Of a DNA stretch of 64,000 bases, positions 50,246 to 58,595 are shown one piece after another. The DNA lies in NCBI RefSeq assembly GCF_036010505.1, contig NZ_CP108569.1, positions 4,506,001-4,570,000 of the forward strand, in the 5' to 3' direction. This DNA comes from Streptomyces sp. NBC_01197. GTDB taxonomy: Bacteria > Actinomycetota > Actinomycetes > Streptomycetales > Streptomycetaceae. The notes under the pieces are model-generated. The model was not told the DNA's origin. It was given only the letters and a program-made list of their open reading frames with translations, and ran no database searches. Within the stretch, counting starts at the first letter, position 1. Every line of letters begins with the position of its first letter. Position numbers and translations under genes: made by a program.

Positions 50246-51091
50246 CTAAGCCGTATGCAGCATCAGCCCGATACCGACCACCATCAGCCCGGCCGCCGCG
50301 ATCCTCGGCGCCCCGAACTTCTCCTTGAAGAAGAGCGCGCCGATCGCCGCACCCACGATGATCGACGACTCCCGCAGCGCGGCGATCGGGGCGAGCGGTG
50401 CGCGGGTCTGGGCCCACAGGACCAGCCCGTACGCGACCACCGACATCGCGCCGCCGAGCAGTCCGGTGGCAGCGTGCGGGCGCAGCTGGGCGGACAGTCG
50501 GCCGCGGCGCCGGTACAGCGCGTACGCCGGGATGGCGATGCCCTCCAGGATCATCAGCCAGGCGATGTACCCGAGCGAGGAGCCCGAGTCGCGGACGCCG
50601 ACGCCGTCGACCGTGGTGTACGAGGCGATGGCCAGGCCGGTGGCGAGCGCCGCGGTGATCGCAGGCCACTGCGGGCGGGATCCCTTCAGGCCCCACAGGG
50701 CCACGCCGACGAGCCCGGCGCAGGCCACCGCCACCCCCGCCAACTGCCATCCGTTCGGGATCTCATGGACGAAGACCGCGGCCAGCACGGTCACCACGAG
50801 CGGCGCCGTGCCGCGCGCGATCGGGTACATCTGGCCGAAGTCGCCGAGGGTGAAAGACCGCATGAGCAGCAGCATGTACGTGACGTGCAGCGCGGCCGAG
50901 AACAGCAGGAACGGCCACGCGGCGGCCGTCGGGAAGGGTACGAACAGCGCGCCCGCCACGCCGACCAGCAGCCCGCCCCCGGAGATCAGCGTGAAGGAGA
51001 CAAGCTGATCCTTGATGTGGTGGGCAATGGCGTTCCAACTGGCGTGCGTTATCGCCGCGATGACGACGGCGAGGATGACCAGGGGGGTCAC
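50246..51091 (-). CDS. EamA/DMT family permease
   Basis: 281-aa drug/metabolite transporter with ten hydrophobic segments in two EamA repeats: TPLVILAVVIAAITHASWNAIAHH opens the first and TGLAIASYTTVDGVGVR starts the second, ending with APIAALRESSIIVGAAIGALFFKEKFGAPRIAAAGLMVVG, the repeat signature. Substrate unknown. GTG 51091 shares 4 bp with the stop of an upstream 35-codon ORF, which suggests coupling. Confidence 0.82.
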   Translation of the reverse strand: MTPLVILAVVIAAITHASWNAIAHHIKDQLVSFTLISGGGLLVGVAGALFVPFPTAAAWPFLLFSAALHVTYMLLLMRSFTLGDFGQMYPIARGTAPLVVTVLAAVFVHEIPNGWQLAGVAVACAGLVGVALWGLKGSRPQWPAITAALATGLAIASYTTVDGVGVRDSGSSLGYIAWLMILEGIAIPAYALYRRRGRLSAQLRPHAATGLLGGAMSVVAYGLVLWAQTRAPLAPIAALRESSIIVGAAIGALFFKEKFGAPRIAAAGLMVVGIGLMLHTA

Positions 51092-51195
51092 GCGGCGGGC
51101 TCCAGGACATCGGCCGAGGTGGCGCCCGCGTCCTCGTCCGGTCCGTGCGGCGCATCGGCGAACCGGGCATTGGCAGTGGGTACGGAAGTGCTCAT
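51088..51195 (-). CDS. 35-residue small ORF overlapping the EamA gene
   Basis: ATG 51195 to TGA 51088 encodes MSTSVPTANARFADAPHGPD, then EDAGATSADVLEPAA. Its stop overlaps the permease start (GTGA). Acidic, no membrane helix, no known family. The coupling geometry and clean start argue that it is translated, possibly as a leader whose translation drives permease expression. Confidence 0.45.
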   Translation of the reverse strand: MSTSVPTANARFADAPHGPDEDAGATSADVLEPAA

Positions 51196-51247
51196 GGCCC
51201 GTAACGCTAACGTCCGGTGTACGTACCACGCGAACCCGTCAAGAGGG

Positions 51248-52912
51248 TCAAGACCCCGCTGCCAGCACCGCTGCGACCACCGGACCTGCGGCGTCCCCGC
51301 CGTGGCCGCCGGACTGGACGACCGCGGCTGCCGCCAGGTCGTTGCTGAATCCGGTGAACCAGCTGTTGGACTTGCCCTGGGCGTCGACCTCGGCCGAGCC
51401 CGTCTTGGCGCCCTTGTACCCGCCGACCCCGGACATCGCCACGGTGCCCGTCCCGTAACCCGCCGTCGCCGTCGTGTGCATCATGTCGCGCAGCTGCTGC
51501 GCGGTGTTGGCGGGCAGCGGCTGTGCGGTGGCCGTGTCCCCCTCGCGCAGCGACCCGGGCACGATCACCGGCTGGTGGAAGGCGCCGCTACGGGCGGTGG
51601 CGGTGACGGACGCCATGTTGAGCGGGTTCATCTGGACGAGCCCCTGGCCGATCATCGCCGCGGCGGTGTTGGGGCCGGTCGTCTGCGGCACACTGCCGTC
51701 GAAGGTCGGGATGCCGACGTTCCACACCGAGCCGATGCCGAAGTACTTCTTCGCCGTGTCCGGCAGGGCCGTGTCCGCGATACCTCGGTCGTGCAGCTTG
51801 CCCACCGGCTTGATGAAGGCGGTGTTGCAGGAGCGGGCGAAGCTCTGCTCCAAGGTGCCGTTGGCGATGGAGAAATTGTCCAGATTGTGGAAGGTCTGCC
51901 CCTGCCACATGACCGACTCCGGGCAGAGGATGGGGCTCTTCTCGGCGGCCAGGCCGTTGTTGATGAGCATCGTGGCGGTCATGATCTTCATCGTGGAGCC
52001 GGGCGCGAGCTTCCCCTGCGTCGCCGCGTCGAAGGCGTCGTCACGGTTGTTGGCGACCGCGCGTATCTCACCGGTGCTCGCCTTGACCGCCACCACCGAC
52101 GACTCGCCGAACTTCTTCACCGCCGTCTCGGCCGCCGCCTGCGCCCCCGCGTCGAGCGTGGTGTGCAGCAGCGCGGGGGTGCCCTTGGAGAGGGTCAGCA
52201 GGGTCCTGGCGGGGGCGGTGTTGTCCGCGGAATCGGTGGCCCCTATGTACGTCTCGATGCCGGGCTTGCCGCCCGCCTTGTCGCCGTACTTCTGCCGCAG
52301 CGCGTCCAGGACCGGCCCGAGCGAGGGGTACTTCGCCTTTGTCAGCTCGGCGCCGTTGTGGTCGACGGCCTTGACGGGCGCGGACTCCGCCTCGCCCGTG
52401 GTGAGCGTCTCGCCCTTCTTCAGGTCCGGGTGGATCACCGACGGGTCCCACTCCACCAGCGCCCGGCCGGTCGTCACACCCCGTACGACGCTCAGCGACG
52501 ACGTGTACGACCAGGGCTTGGTCCTGCCCTCGTACGAGATGGTGGCCCGCACCGTGAACGGCACCTCCGCACCGGACGCCGCGCCGGGCGTCAGGGTCAC
52601 CTTCGTGACGTGCGCGTCCTCGCGGTAACCGGCCAGCAGAGGCTGTGAGTCCGCCGCGTCGTTGGTCAGCTGAGACGCCTTGTCCGCGTCGCCCTTCGCC
52701 CAGGCGGCGAGGAAGTCCTTCGCCACACCACTGATCTCGTCCGCGGTCGGCGGACCGGTGCGGGCGGGCGCGGCCTGGGTCGTCCCGGTGGGGTCGCCTC
52801 CGCCGTGCGAACCGTCCAGCGCGTTCCAGATGTTGTACGCGCCGTAGCCGACCCCGCCGGCCACCACCGCGAACGCCCCGCCCACTATGCCTATCTTTAC
52901 CCCGTTACGCAC
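51248..52912 (-). CDS. Penicillin-binding transpeptidase with MecA_N-like domain
   Basis: Class B PBP, 554 aa, membrane-anchored by VKIGIVGGAFAVVAGGVGYGAYNIW at residues 5-29. An NTF2-like MecA_N domain follows (ADEISGVAKDFLAAWAKGDADKASQLT). The transpeptidase domain has LAPGSTMKIMTA (SxxK, about residue 302), RSCNTAFIK (SxN) and GAKTGSAEVDAQGKS (KTG). Lower affinity for beta-lactams is a feature of some MecA_N PBPs but cannot be read from the sequence. ATG/GTG region clear. It marks the chromosomal edge next to the integrated element. Confidence 0.93.
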   Translation of the reverse strand: MRNGVKIGIVGGAFAVVAGGVGYGAYNIWNALDGSHGGGDPTGTTQAAPARTGPPTADEISGVAKDFLAAWAKGDADKASQLTNDAADSQPLLAGYREDAHVTKVTLTPGAASGAEVPFTVRATISYEGRTKPWSYTSSLSVVRGVTTGRALVEWDPSVIHPDLKKGETLTTGEAESAPVKAVDHNGAELTKAKYPSLGPVLDALRQKYGDKAGGKPGIETYIGATDSADNTAPARTLLTLSKGTPALLHTTLDAGAQAAAETAVKKFGESSVVAVKASTGEIRAVANNRDDAFDAATQGKLAPGSTMKIMTATMLINNGLAAEKSPILCPESVMWQGQTFHNLDNFSIANGTLEQSFARSCNTAFIKPVGKLHDRGIADTALPDTAKKYFGIGSVWNVGIPTFDGSVPQTTGPNTAAAMIGQGLVQMNPLNMASVTATARSGAFHQPVIVPGSLREGDTATAQPLPANTAQQLRDMMHTTATAGYGTGTVAMSGVGGYKGAKTGSAEVDAQGKSNSWFTGFSNDLAAAAVVQSGGHGGDAAGPVVAAVLAAGS

Positions 52913-53239
52913 TGCTGCGTCCCCTCCCCAGGAGCCCCTTTGGACATGCCTCTTTGAACATGTTCAACAGAGTTACGTCCAGCAGCGTACGGGACCCGGG
53001 TGGCGCCCGGGGCGTCGTTACCCGACCGGGACCATGGGCCGCACCACAGAGGCAAGTTGCGGGAAACAACGGTGCGGTCCCGGTGTCAGATCCAGGTGTT
53101 CAGCCACATCCGGTTGTTCCACTCGCTCAGCGGGATCGCGTCCCCGGTGAACAGCGGCCAGAAATAAATGAAGTCTCGCTACCGAGGGGGCTCTACGCCT
53201 TGACCAGCAGGTTAGCCGCTGGCCAGGGCATAAGCTCGG
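52913..53239. other. Chromosome-element junction region (attachment side)
   Basis: 327 bp without an intact gene, between the PBP start and the integrase stop. It holds a presumed PBP promoter, the orphan gene tail at 53086-53178 and 60 bp of unassigned sequence before the integrase stop. The att core should lie here, probably within 53086-53200, but it cannot be fixed without the right end of the element. No tRNA is present. Confidence 0.6.
53086..53178 (-). pseudogene. Displaced 3' end of the element's target gene
   Basis: The minus strand reads RDFIYFWPLFTGDAIPLSEW, then NNRMWLNTWI and a stop at 53086-53088; an in-frame TAG lies directly upstream (53179-53181). The Trp-rich tail looks like a real C-terminus without its gene. 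Integrases of this kind often insert into 3' ends and restore the gene at the far end, leaving such a stub. Family not recognised. Confidence 0.6.
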
Positions 53240-54499
53240 CTACTGGGCCGCCTCTGGGCCGTGATCATGGTCCGCAGGTGCCTTGTACAGGGCGTCGACG
53301 GCCGAGCGGGTACGCCCCTCACTGCTCGGCATGAGGTGCGTATAGATCCGCAGGGTGAAACCTGGGTCGCTGTGGCCGAGGTAGGCACTCAGGGCCCGGA
53401 TGTTCTCTCCGGCGTCCAGCAGGACGGAAGCGTAGAAGTGCCTCAGGGCATGCATGCCGTCCTCAGACGCCGATGCGTACTTCTCCCCCGCCTTCGGTTC
53501 CGGGATGATGCCCGCAGCGGCCAGAGCAGGCTTCCACAGGTGGGCATTGAAGTGACTTACCCGCACGTGGTTGCCGGAAGTTCCGCTAAAGAGAAGCGTC
53601 TTTGTCACGAGTGGCCCATCGGGCGTGCGCCAAGGCAGCGTCACTCTGACCGGGGGGAACTGCTCGGAGTGGGCGCGCAGTGCAGCGCCTACCGCTTTCG
53701 GCAGGGGAACGTCTCGGACTTTCCCGCCCTTGGGGAGCGCAAAGACGAACTCGCCACGGATCCGCTTGAGCTGATGTCGAACTCCGAGCCAGCCGCCTTC
53801 GTAATCGAGTTCATCTTCGGAGAGACCGAAGACCTCGCCCTGCCGCAAGCCACATCCACTTGCGACATCGACAGTCGCCCGCAGGCGCTCGACTAGAGCG
53901 GCGCGTACAGCGAACACCTGAGCCGATGTCCACGGAGCCACCCGTGGCGGACTCGCTTTGGGAATCTGTACTGACCGGGCCCGGCAGGGATTCTTGGCGA
54001 GCAGCGTGTCATCCACAGCCGCACTCAGGGCGGCCGAAACGGTGCCGAAGATGATACGGCGATGGGAGGAGGCGGCGACTACGGATTCCAGTTCCCCGAG
54101 CCACGTCCGGATGTGGCCGGGCTGGAATGAGGCGAGCGGGCGACTCCCGATGTACGGGTAGGCGTGCAGCCGGAGTCGACGCTCAGCGGCCTCCCGGCTG
54201 TTGATTTCGGTTGTGTGGGTGGCCACCCACTTCTCAGCGAACTGCTGAAAGGTGATGCGTGCGGCTCGGGGGTCGATGTACTGGCCGCGCGACATGTCGG
54301 CGGCGGTGGTGACGAGCCACTGTTCCGCAAGCCGCTTCTGCTTGTCAGGGAATGACTTGCTCTTCTCTGTTCCGTCCGGGCCGACGTAACGGGCTCGGTA
54401 CCGCATTCCCGTGCCGTGACGATCGGTCTTCGTCCGGGTCGTCTTTCCGTCGGGGCTGGTTTCGGTTTTGTACCAGCGGTCCTGGATGTGGCCTGCCAT
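53240..54499 (-). CDS. int: Tyrosine site-specific integrase
   Basis: 419-aa phage/AICE-type tyrosine recombinase. An AP2-like arm-binding start (RYRARYVGPDGTEKSKSFPDKQKRLAEQWL), a SAM-like core-binding domain (ITFQQFAEKWVATHTTEINSREAAERRL), then the catalytic domain with Arg in GCGLRQGEVFGL (about 216), His-Arg in GMHALRHFYASVLLDAG (about 352), His in LGHSDPGFTLRIYTH and the final Tyr of RIYTHLM. All catalytic residues are intact. Last gene of the leftward array, beside the attachment site, 73 bp from xis. Confidence 0.95.
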   Translation of the reverse strand: MAGHIQDRWYKTETSPDGKTTRTKTDRHGTGMRYRARYVGPDGTEKSKSFPDKQKRLAEQWLVTTAADMSRGQYIDPRAARITFQQFAEKWVATHTTEINSREAAERRLRLHAYPYIGSRPLASFQPGHIRTWLGELESVVAASSHRRIIFGTVSAALSAAVDDTLLAKNPCRARSVQIPKASPPRVAPWTSAQVFAVRAALVERLRATVDVASGCGLRQGEVFGLSEDELDYEGGWLGVRHQLKRIRGEFVFALPKGGKVRDVPLPKAVGAALRAHSEQFPPVRVTLPWRTPDGPLVTKTLLFSGTSGNHVRVSHFNAHLWKPALAAAGIIPEPKAGEKYASASEDGMHALRHFYASVLLDAGENIRALSAYLGHSDPGFTLRIYTHLMPSSEGRTRSAVDALYKAPADHDHGPEAAQ

Positions 54500-54572
54500 G
54501 TGGCGTGCTCCTGGGTGTGACGGGGCAGGGGCGCGGCCGGTGTTTGGTCGTGCCCCTGCTGGCTGGGGTGGG

Positions 54573-54821
54573 TTAGGCGGCGAGGTCGTCGTCTGTGGTG
54601 AGGGTGTCGACCCAGTCGCGGACGGCGCGGGGGTCGTAGCGCAGGTGCCGGCCGATGCGGACGGCGGGCGGGCCGATGCGCTTCTTGCGCCATGCGTAGA
54701 CGGTTTCGACGCTCGGGAGGCTGAACATGGCGGCCAGGTCTTCGGGGGTGAGGTAGCGGTCCGGGAGGCCGTCCCGGAGGGTGGCGCGGGGGTCGGGTGC
54801 TGGGGTGCGGGTGGTGGTCAC
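54573..54821 (-). CDS. xis: Excisionase (MerR-like helix-turn-helix)
   Basis: 82-aa DNA-binding protein: RYLTPEDLAAMFSLPSVETVYAWRKKRIGPPAVRIGRHLRYDPRAVRDWVDTL, the helix_turn_helix_17 pattern shared by AICE excisionases. It directs Int toward excision. Placed directly before int and after the iteron region, the standard position. Confidence 0.88.
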   Translation of the reverse strand: MTTTRTPAPDPRATLRDGLPDRYLTPEDLAAMFSLPSVETVYAWRKKRIGPPAVRIGRHLRYDPRAVRDWVDTLTTDDDLAA

Positions 54822-54857
54822 CGGGGGCTCCTACGGGACGGTGGGGCCGGTTTCCCG

Positions 54858-55127
54858 TGACAGAACTGACAGAATTCGTGGACGTGGGGCCTGGCCTGCG
54901 GTTTTCTCGTCTGGAGGTCCCGTGACAGAAATCGCGGAAAATCTGACAGAAATGGCTGCGGGGTATTTCTGTCACGCGACGTCCGCTGGAGGGCGCGTGG
55001 CGGATGCCGTATTTCTGTCGGACTTCTTTTGATTTCTGTCACGAGGCCAGAAACGGGTATCACCGCAGGTCAGGGGCCGCTCCAACGATTTCTGTCAGTT
55101 CTGTCAGCGGGTTGGGGTTTTCCGTCA
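54858..55127. repeat. Inverted iteron array (candidate origin or control region)
   Basis: The 303-bp gap 54822-55124 carries ten copies of an 8-mer. TGACAGAA on the plus strand at 54858, 54867, 54923 and 54944; its complement TTCTGTCA at 54967, 55034, 55090 and 55099; and one-mismatch copies at 55013 (TTCTGTCG) and 55120 (TTCCGTCA). The outer pairs are 17-bp perfect inverted repeats (54858-54874 with 55090-55106). Most copies extend to GTGACAGAAAT. The left four point one way, the right six the other. It lies between xis and the replication genes. Confidence 0.85.
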
Positions 55128-56681
55128 CGCACTGGTGAGCGGCGGGGCGGTGCTCGGGTGGCTGTCGTAGCGGGGCGAGGGCGGCCGTCCTCGGCCGCTG
55201 CGTGGGGGTTGGGGCTGTTGCCGGACCCATCCGTGTTCTTCGAGGAGGGTCAGTGCGGGGTCGAGGTCGGCCATGGCGGGGAAGTCGCCGCGGGAGAGGC
55301 CCCGGAAGAGTTCCCGCTTGGTGAAGCCGGTGAGGCGCTGGTCTTTGAGGTGGGTGAGGACTTGGTGGGCGGCTTCTTGTGCGGGGTCGGCGCCCATGGC
55401 GTCGAAGACTTCGAGTGCGTGGGCGGTGAAGTAGTCGCCCAGCTCGGTTGCGGCGGCCATGGTGGCGGCTTCGATCGGCAGCGTCCATCCGTTGTCGGGG
55501 TGGGCGGCGAGGTGGAGCAGTCCGGCGATGCGGGCGACTGCTCCGTCTCGTTTGGAGGCCCATTTCACGACGGGGGCGAGGCTGCCGCCTTTGCCGAGCC
55601 GGGATTCGGTGACCTTCTGGTAGGCGAGCATGACCGCGTCGGCTTCGGGGCTGAGGGTGAGGACGGCGGGGTCGGTCCAGTCCGCGAGTGCCATGGTCAG
55701 GCCGCCGAGCGTCCTGGTGTAGGCGGCGGTGGTTTCCTCGCTGAGGAGGTCGGGGGTGAGGTTGCGGGAGCCGACCAGGGACAGGGGCTTGGCGTAGAGG
55801 AACCGGGCGAGCAGGCCGCGTCCGTCGGCGCCTTTGACGCGGCCGATGGAGTCGAGGACTTCGGGCTGGATGGCCAGGGCCATGGTGACGGCGGGGGCTT
55901 CGATGTGCTGGGGATCGCGGCCCTGCCGGTTCACGCGGGCCATGTCGCCTGCGTGGCCTTTGAGGAAGACACCCATGTTGGGAGCTCCGGAGTAGCGTCC
56001 GGCGATGATGTCGAAGATCTCGCCCTCTGCGGACATGACGCTGATGCGTCCGTCCTGCTCGGCCAGGAGGGTGGCGAGGCTTTCCGGGGTGACGTCGTCC
56101 GCGATGAGCTGCGGCTTGGCAGGCACGCTGAGTTCGTCGGCCTGCTGGGCGAGCTGGACGGCTTCGGCGGTGAGCTGGTCACGTAGGCCGGGCTCGGCGC
56201 CTGCCGCCTTCTGCGCGGCCTTGTCGGCTGCTGCCTTGGCGAGGCGCGCGGTGGTTTCCGCCTCGGCCCGCACGGGGCCGGACAGTTCCACGAGTGTCTT
56301 CTCCACGGCGAGGAGCGGGCCGGTCATCAGGGCGAACACGGCGGACTTCCGGTTACCGGGGGGCAGGGCCACGGCGGTGTAGAGGTTCACCGGCTCTCGC
56401 CAGTGCCCGCGGACACAGACGGTGGCCCGTCCGCCGGCGGCGGTGGCGATGACTCCCAGGGCCAGGCACCCGGCGAGATCGGCCGGTGTCTGCGTCTCCT
56501 CGGCCACCCCGGCGACCATGTCCCCCAGCCACGCGGGGAGGGCGTGCACGGGGAAGGCGGGCAGTTGCCTGCGCGCGGTCAGGGGTACGGGCTCGTCCCA
56601 GGTGGGGCCGGTGATGGTCTCGGGGGTCAGGTCGTTGAACCCTTCCCAGAGATCGGAGCCGAGTTCGTTGGGGGTGCTCAT
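55125..56681 (-). CDS. DUF3987 (YfjI-like) putative helicase of the replication module
   Basis: 518-aa protein of the DUF3987/YfjI type found next to prim-pol replicases on mobile elements. FPVHALPAWLGDMVAGVAEETQTPADLAGCLALG is the family start, ALPPGNRKSAVFALM a Walker-A-like loop (GNRKS), RISVMSAEGEIFDIIAGRYSG the Walker-B-like DE replaced by AEGE, and ADGRGLLARFLYA a sensor-like region. A winged-helix-like C-terminus follows (GFTKRELFRGLSRGDFP). Probably unwinds the origin or helps Prim-Pol. Overlaps the upstream gene by 4 bp. Confidence 0.8.
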   Translation of the reverse strand: MSTPNELGSDLWEGFNDLTPETITGPTWDEPVPLTARRQLPAFPVHALPAWLGDMVAGVAEETQTPADLAGCLALGVIATAAGGRATVCVRGHWREPVNLYTAVALPPGNRKSAVFALMTGPLLAVEKTLVELSGPVRAEAETTARLAKAAADKAAQKAAGAEPGLRDQLTAEAVQLAQQADELSVPAKPQLIADDVTPESLATLLAEQDGRISVMSAEGEIFDIIAGRYSGAPNMGVFLKGHAGDMARVNRQGRDPQHIEAPAVTMALAIQPEVLDSIGRVKGADGRGLLARFLYAKPLSLVGSRNLTPDLLSEETTAAYTRTLGGLTMALADWTDPAVLTLSPEADAVMLAYQKVTESRLGKGGSLAPVVKWASKRDGAVARIAGLLHLAAHPDNGWTLPIEAATMAAATELGDYFTAHALEVFDAMGADPAQEAAHQVLTHLKDQRLTGFTKRELFRGLSRGDFPAMADLDPALTLLEEHGWVRQQPQPPRSGRGRPPSPRYDSHPSTAPPLTSA

Positions 56682-57058
56682 GCTGCGTTCCTCCCTTCCA
56701 CGGGGGCGAGCAGGGGGCAGTGGTCGCGGTGCGCGGTGTGGTTCTCAATGAGCTGGAGGGTGGCGGCGCGGCCGATGGCGTGGCGTTCGTAGCCGCACGC
56801 GCACCAGGACCGCCCCGACGGCATGGCCGACCAGCTTGGGGGCGCGGTGATCGTGAGCAGTGCGGTCACGTGCGGCCGCTGGCCCGGGGCGGTGGGCGCC
56901 TGCTGGTCAGGGCGAACAGATCGAAGGGGACGGCCTTCGGCCGACGACTTTCGGGGTACGACAGCCCGCGCCGTGGTGGGCCGGGGCTCGGGTGCGTCCG
57001 GGAGTCCGGCGAGTCCGAGCTGTTGGCATTTCAGAGGGAAATCGGGCCGGGGGCTCAT
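56678..57058 (-). CDS. Small Cys/His protein of the element
   Basis: 126 aa, no family recognised. The first 80 residues are Pro/Arg rich. The end, WCACGYERHAIGRAATLQLI then ENHTAHRDHCPLL, has Cys and His spaced like a small zinc finger. ATG 57058 overlaps the prim-pol stop, and its own stop overlaps the DUF3987 start, so it is locked into the replication operon and probably DNA- or protein-binding. Confidence 0.65.
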   Translation of the reverse strand: MSPRPDFPLKCQQLGLAGLPDAPEPRPTTARAVVPRKSSAEGRPLRSVRPDQQAPTAPGQRPHVTALLTITAPPSWSAMPSGRSWCACGYERHAIGRAATLQLIENHTAHRDHCPLLAPVEGRNAA

Positions 57059-57945
57059 GCCGTCTCCCTTGGCCGGCAGTTGCGGATGGACCAGTTCAGG
57101 ACGCTGCGCAGTGTCGAGCGGCACTGGGATGCCGGGAGCCCGGCCGCCTCACCTGCCCTCTGAAATGCCTGTTCCACTTCGTCGCGCGTGAGGTCGCCCC
57201 ACCCGACGAACCGGGCCACCTTGCGCGCACTCTCGAACAACTGGGCTTCTCTGCCGCCCTCTTGGGATGCGGCCACGGCCGCTGTCTCGCGTTCCAGGGC
57301 GGTATCGGCAGCACGGTTCCCGTACTTCGGCACAGCCAGCCGGACCGGCCGTGCGGGGCGCTCCGGAGGCTTGAGAGCGTCCAGGAGCCGCGGGGGCAAC
57401 TGAAGTACCGGGGCTGGGTCGAGAACCTCGTACGCGGCCCCGTGGACGATGCTTCCGGGGGCGACGACGTAGCCACCCCATGCCCGGGTGTCGATGAGCT
57501 TGCCGAGCTTGCCCGCGCTGTTGCCGAGCCGGATCCCGTCGGGGGCGGTGAAGTACAGGTGGTGGCCGCCGCTCGCGGTCCGGGTCCGGTATGTGGCGGG
57601 GACGGCCTGTCCGGCGCGCTCGCAGAGCGCCTCAAAGGTCGTCACGCCGGAAGGCGTGCCCGTACTGCTGTTGGGCTTGGGCACGTCGAGATCCACGACG
57701 ACCAGCCCAGAGGGGCCGGTCGCGATGCCGATATTGAACGGCCCATCGGACCAGGCCCGGCGGATCCGGTCCGGGTCGAGGGTGGCGCGCTGCTCCCACT
57801 TGCGGTGGCCCCCGGCGCAGTCACCGAGACCCGGGCAGACGGCCTCGCCATGCAGGGCGGGGCGCTTGTCGCCGGGGCGGAGCGGGAAGACGTGCCAACC
57901 ACGGTCCGCGGCGTCCAGAGCGGCAGCCAGAAGAAGGGTGTTCAT
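57055..57945 (-). CDS. Bifunctional DNA primase/polymerase (Prim-Pol) replicase
   Basis: 296-aa archaeo-eukaryotic-type primase. ALDAADRGWHVFPLRPGDKRPALHGE is the Prim-Pol opening, NIGIATGPSGLVVVDLDVPK carries the metal-binding DxD (about residues 82-84), and TASGGHHLYFTAPDG the GGHH motif (about 126-132). AWGGYVVAPGSIVHG and a C-terminal PriCT-like helical part follow. This group serves as the Rep protein of Prim-Pol AICEs, so the element probably replicates when excised. Overlaps both neighbours by 4 bp. Confidence 0.9.
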   Translation of the reverse strand: MNTLLLAAALDAADRGWHVFPLRPGDKRPALHGEAVCPGLGDCAGGHRKWEQRATLDPDRIRRAWSDGPFNIGIATGPSGLVVVDLDVPKPNSSTGTPSGVTTFEALCERAGQAVPATYRTRTASGGHHLYFTAPDGIRLGNSAGKLGKLIDTRAWGGYVVAPGSIVHGAAYEVLDPAPVLQLPPRLLDALKPPERPARPVRLAVPKYGNRAADTALERETAAVAASQEGGREAQLFESARKVARFVGWGDLTRDEVEQAFQRAGEAAGLPASQCRSTLRSVLNWSIRNCRPRETA

Positions 57946-58595
57946 GCGGCGGCCCGCCTTTCGTGGGTGAGGAACTGCTGGCCGATGTGCTGGCTGTAGG
58001 CGGGGGGTACGGCTTTGCGGGCTTCGGCGCTGCTCATCCAGGTGCAGCCCATGGCATCGGCGTAGGCGCGCTCGCCTTTGTGCTCGAAGGCGAGCAGGGA
58101 CTTCCGGTGCCAGCACGGCGCCACCAGGTCCCCGCCGCCGCCCCAGGACGTCTCGAAGGACCGGTGACGCCGGACGTTGAGCCCGAACTGGGTTCCGCAG
58201 AGCAGGTAGTCGGGGCGCAGGGGTGCTTCGGGGACGTTTTCGATGACCCAGGGCTGTCCGCATGCCTGGAGCAGGGGGCGCCCTGGTGTCAGGAGGTCGG
58301 GGTGGCTTTCCTGGCTGCCGCGCCAGGCGGTGACGCGGGCGAAGCGCTCGCACGGCCAGGAGGCGTGCACCAGGTCGTAGTCCCGGATCTCCCCGGACGC
58401 GGTGAGCACAGTCAGGTAGTCCAGGGCGTCGGCCTGGTGGAAGGTGAAGGGGTAGTGGGGCTGGGGGCGGTTGTCGACGCCGACGACGTCGAACCCGGCC
58501 AGGAAGTAGCCCATCGAGAGGCCGCCTGCGCCGCAGCACAGGTCCAGGACCCGCAGCCCGTTGGGGCGGCGCATGGGGAGAACGGTGGCGTTCAT
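57942..58595 (-). CDS. Small DNA C5-methyltransferase-like protein (copy 1)
   Basis: 217-aa Rossmann protein: GLRVLDLCCGAGGLSMGYFLAG is SAM motif I, VVGVDNRPQPHYPFTFHQADALDYL motif II/III, HASWPCERFARV corresponds to the catalytic loop (Pro-Cys kept, Gln changed to Glu), and WVIENVPEAPLRPDY is the ENV motif. It lacks the target-recognition region of normal 5-methylcytosine methyltransferases (300 aa or more). Paralogue of the next gene. No restriction enzyme is nearby. Confidence 0.78.
   Translation of the reverse strand: MNATVLPMRRPNGLRVLDLCCGAGGLSMGYFLAGFDVVGVDNRPQPHYPFTFHQADALDYLTVLTASGEIRDYDLVHASWPCERFARVTAWRGSQESHPDLLTPGRPLLQACGQPWVIENVPEAPLRPDYLLCGTQFGLNVRRHRSFETSWGGGGDLVAPCWHRKSLLAFEHKGERAYADAMGCTWMSSAEARKAVPPAYSQHIGQQFLTHERRAAA

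Noticed and set aside
50168..52648. 826-residue plus-strand open frame opposite the permease and PBP genes
   Set aside because: Shadow frame rich in Arg/His/Asp; the opposite strand carries intact transporter and transpeptidase motifs.
54858..55127. CRISPR-like array
   Set aside because: The repeats are only 8-11 bp, in both orientations, with uneven spacing and no cas genes. They fit iterons or operators.
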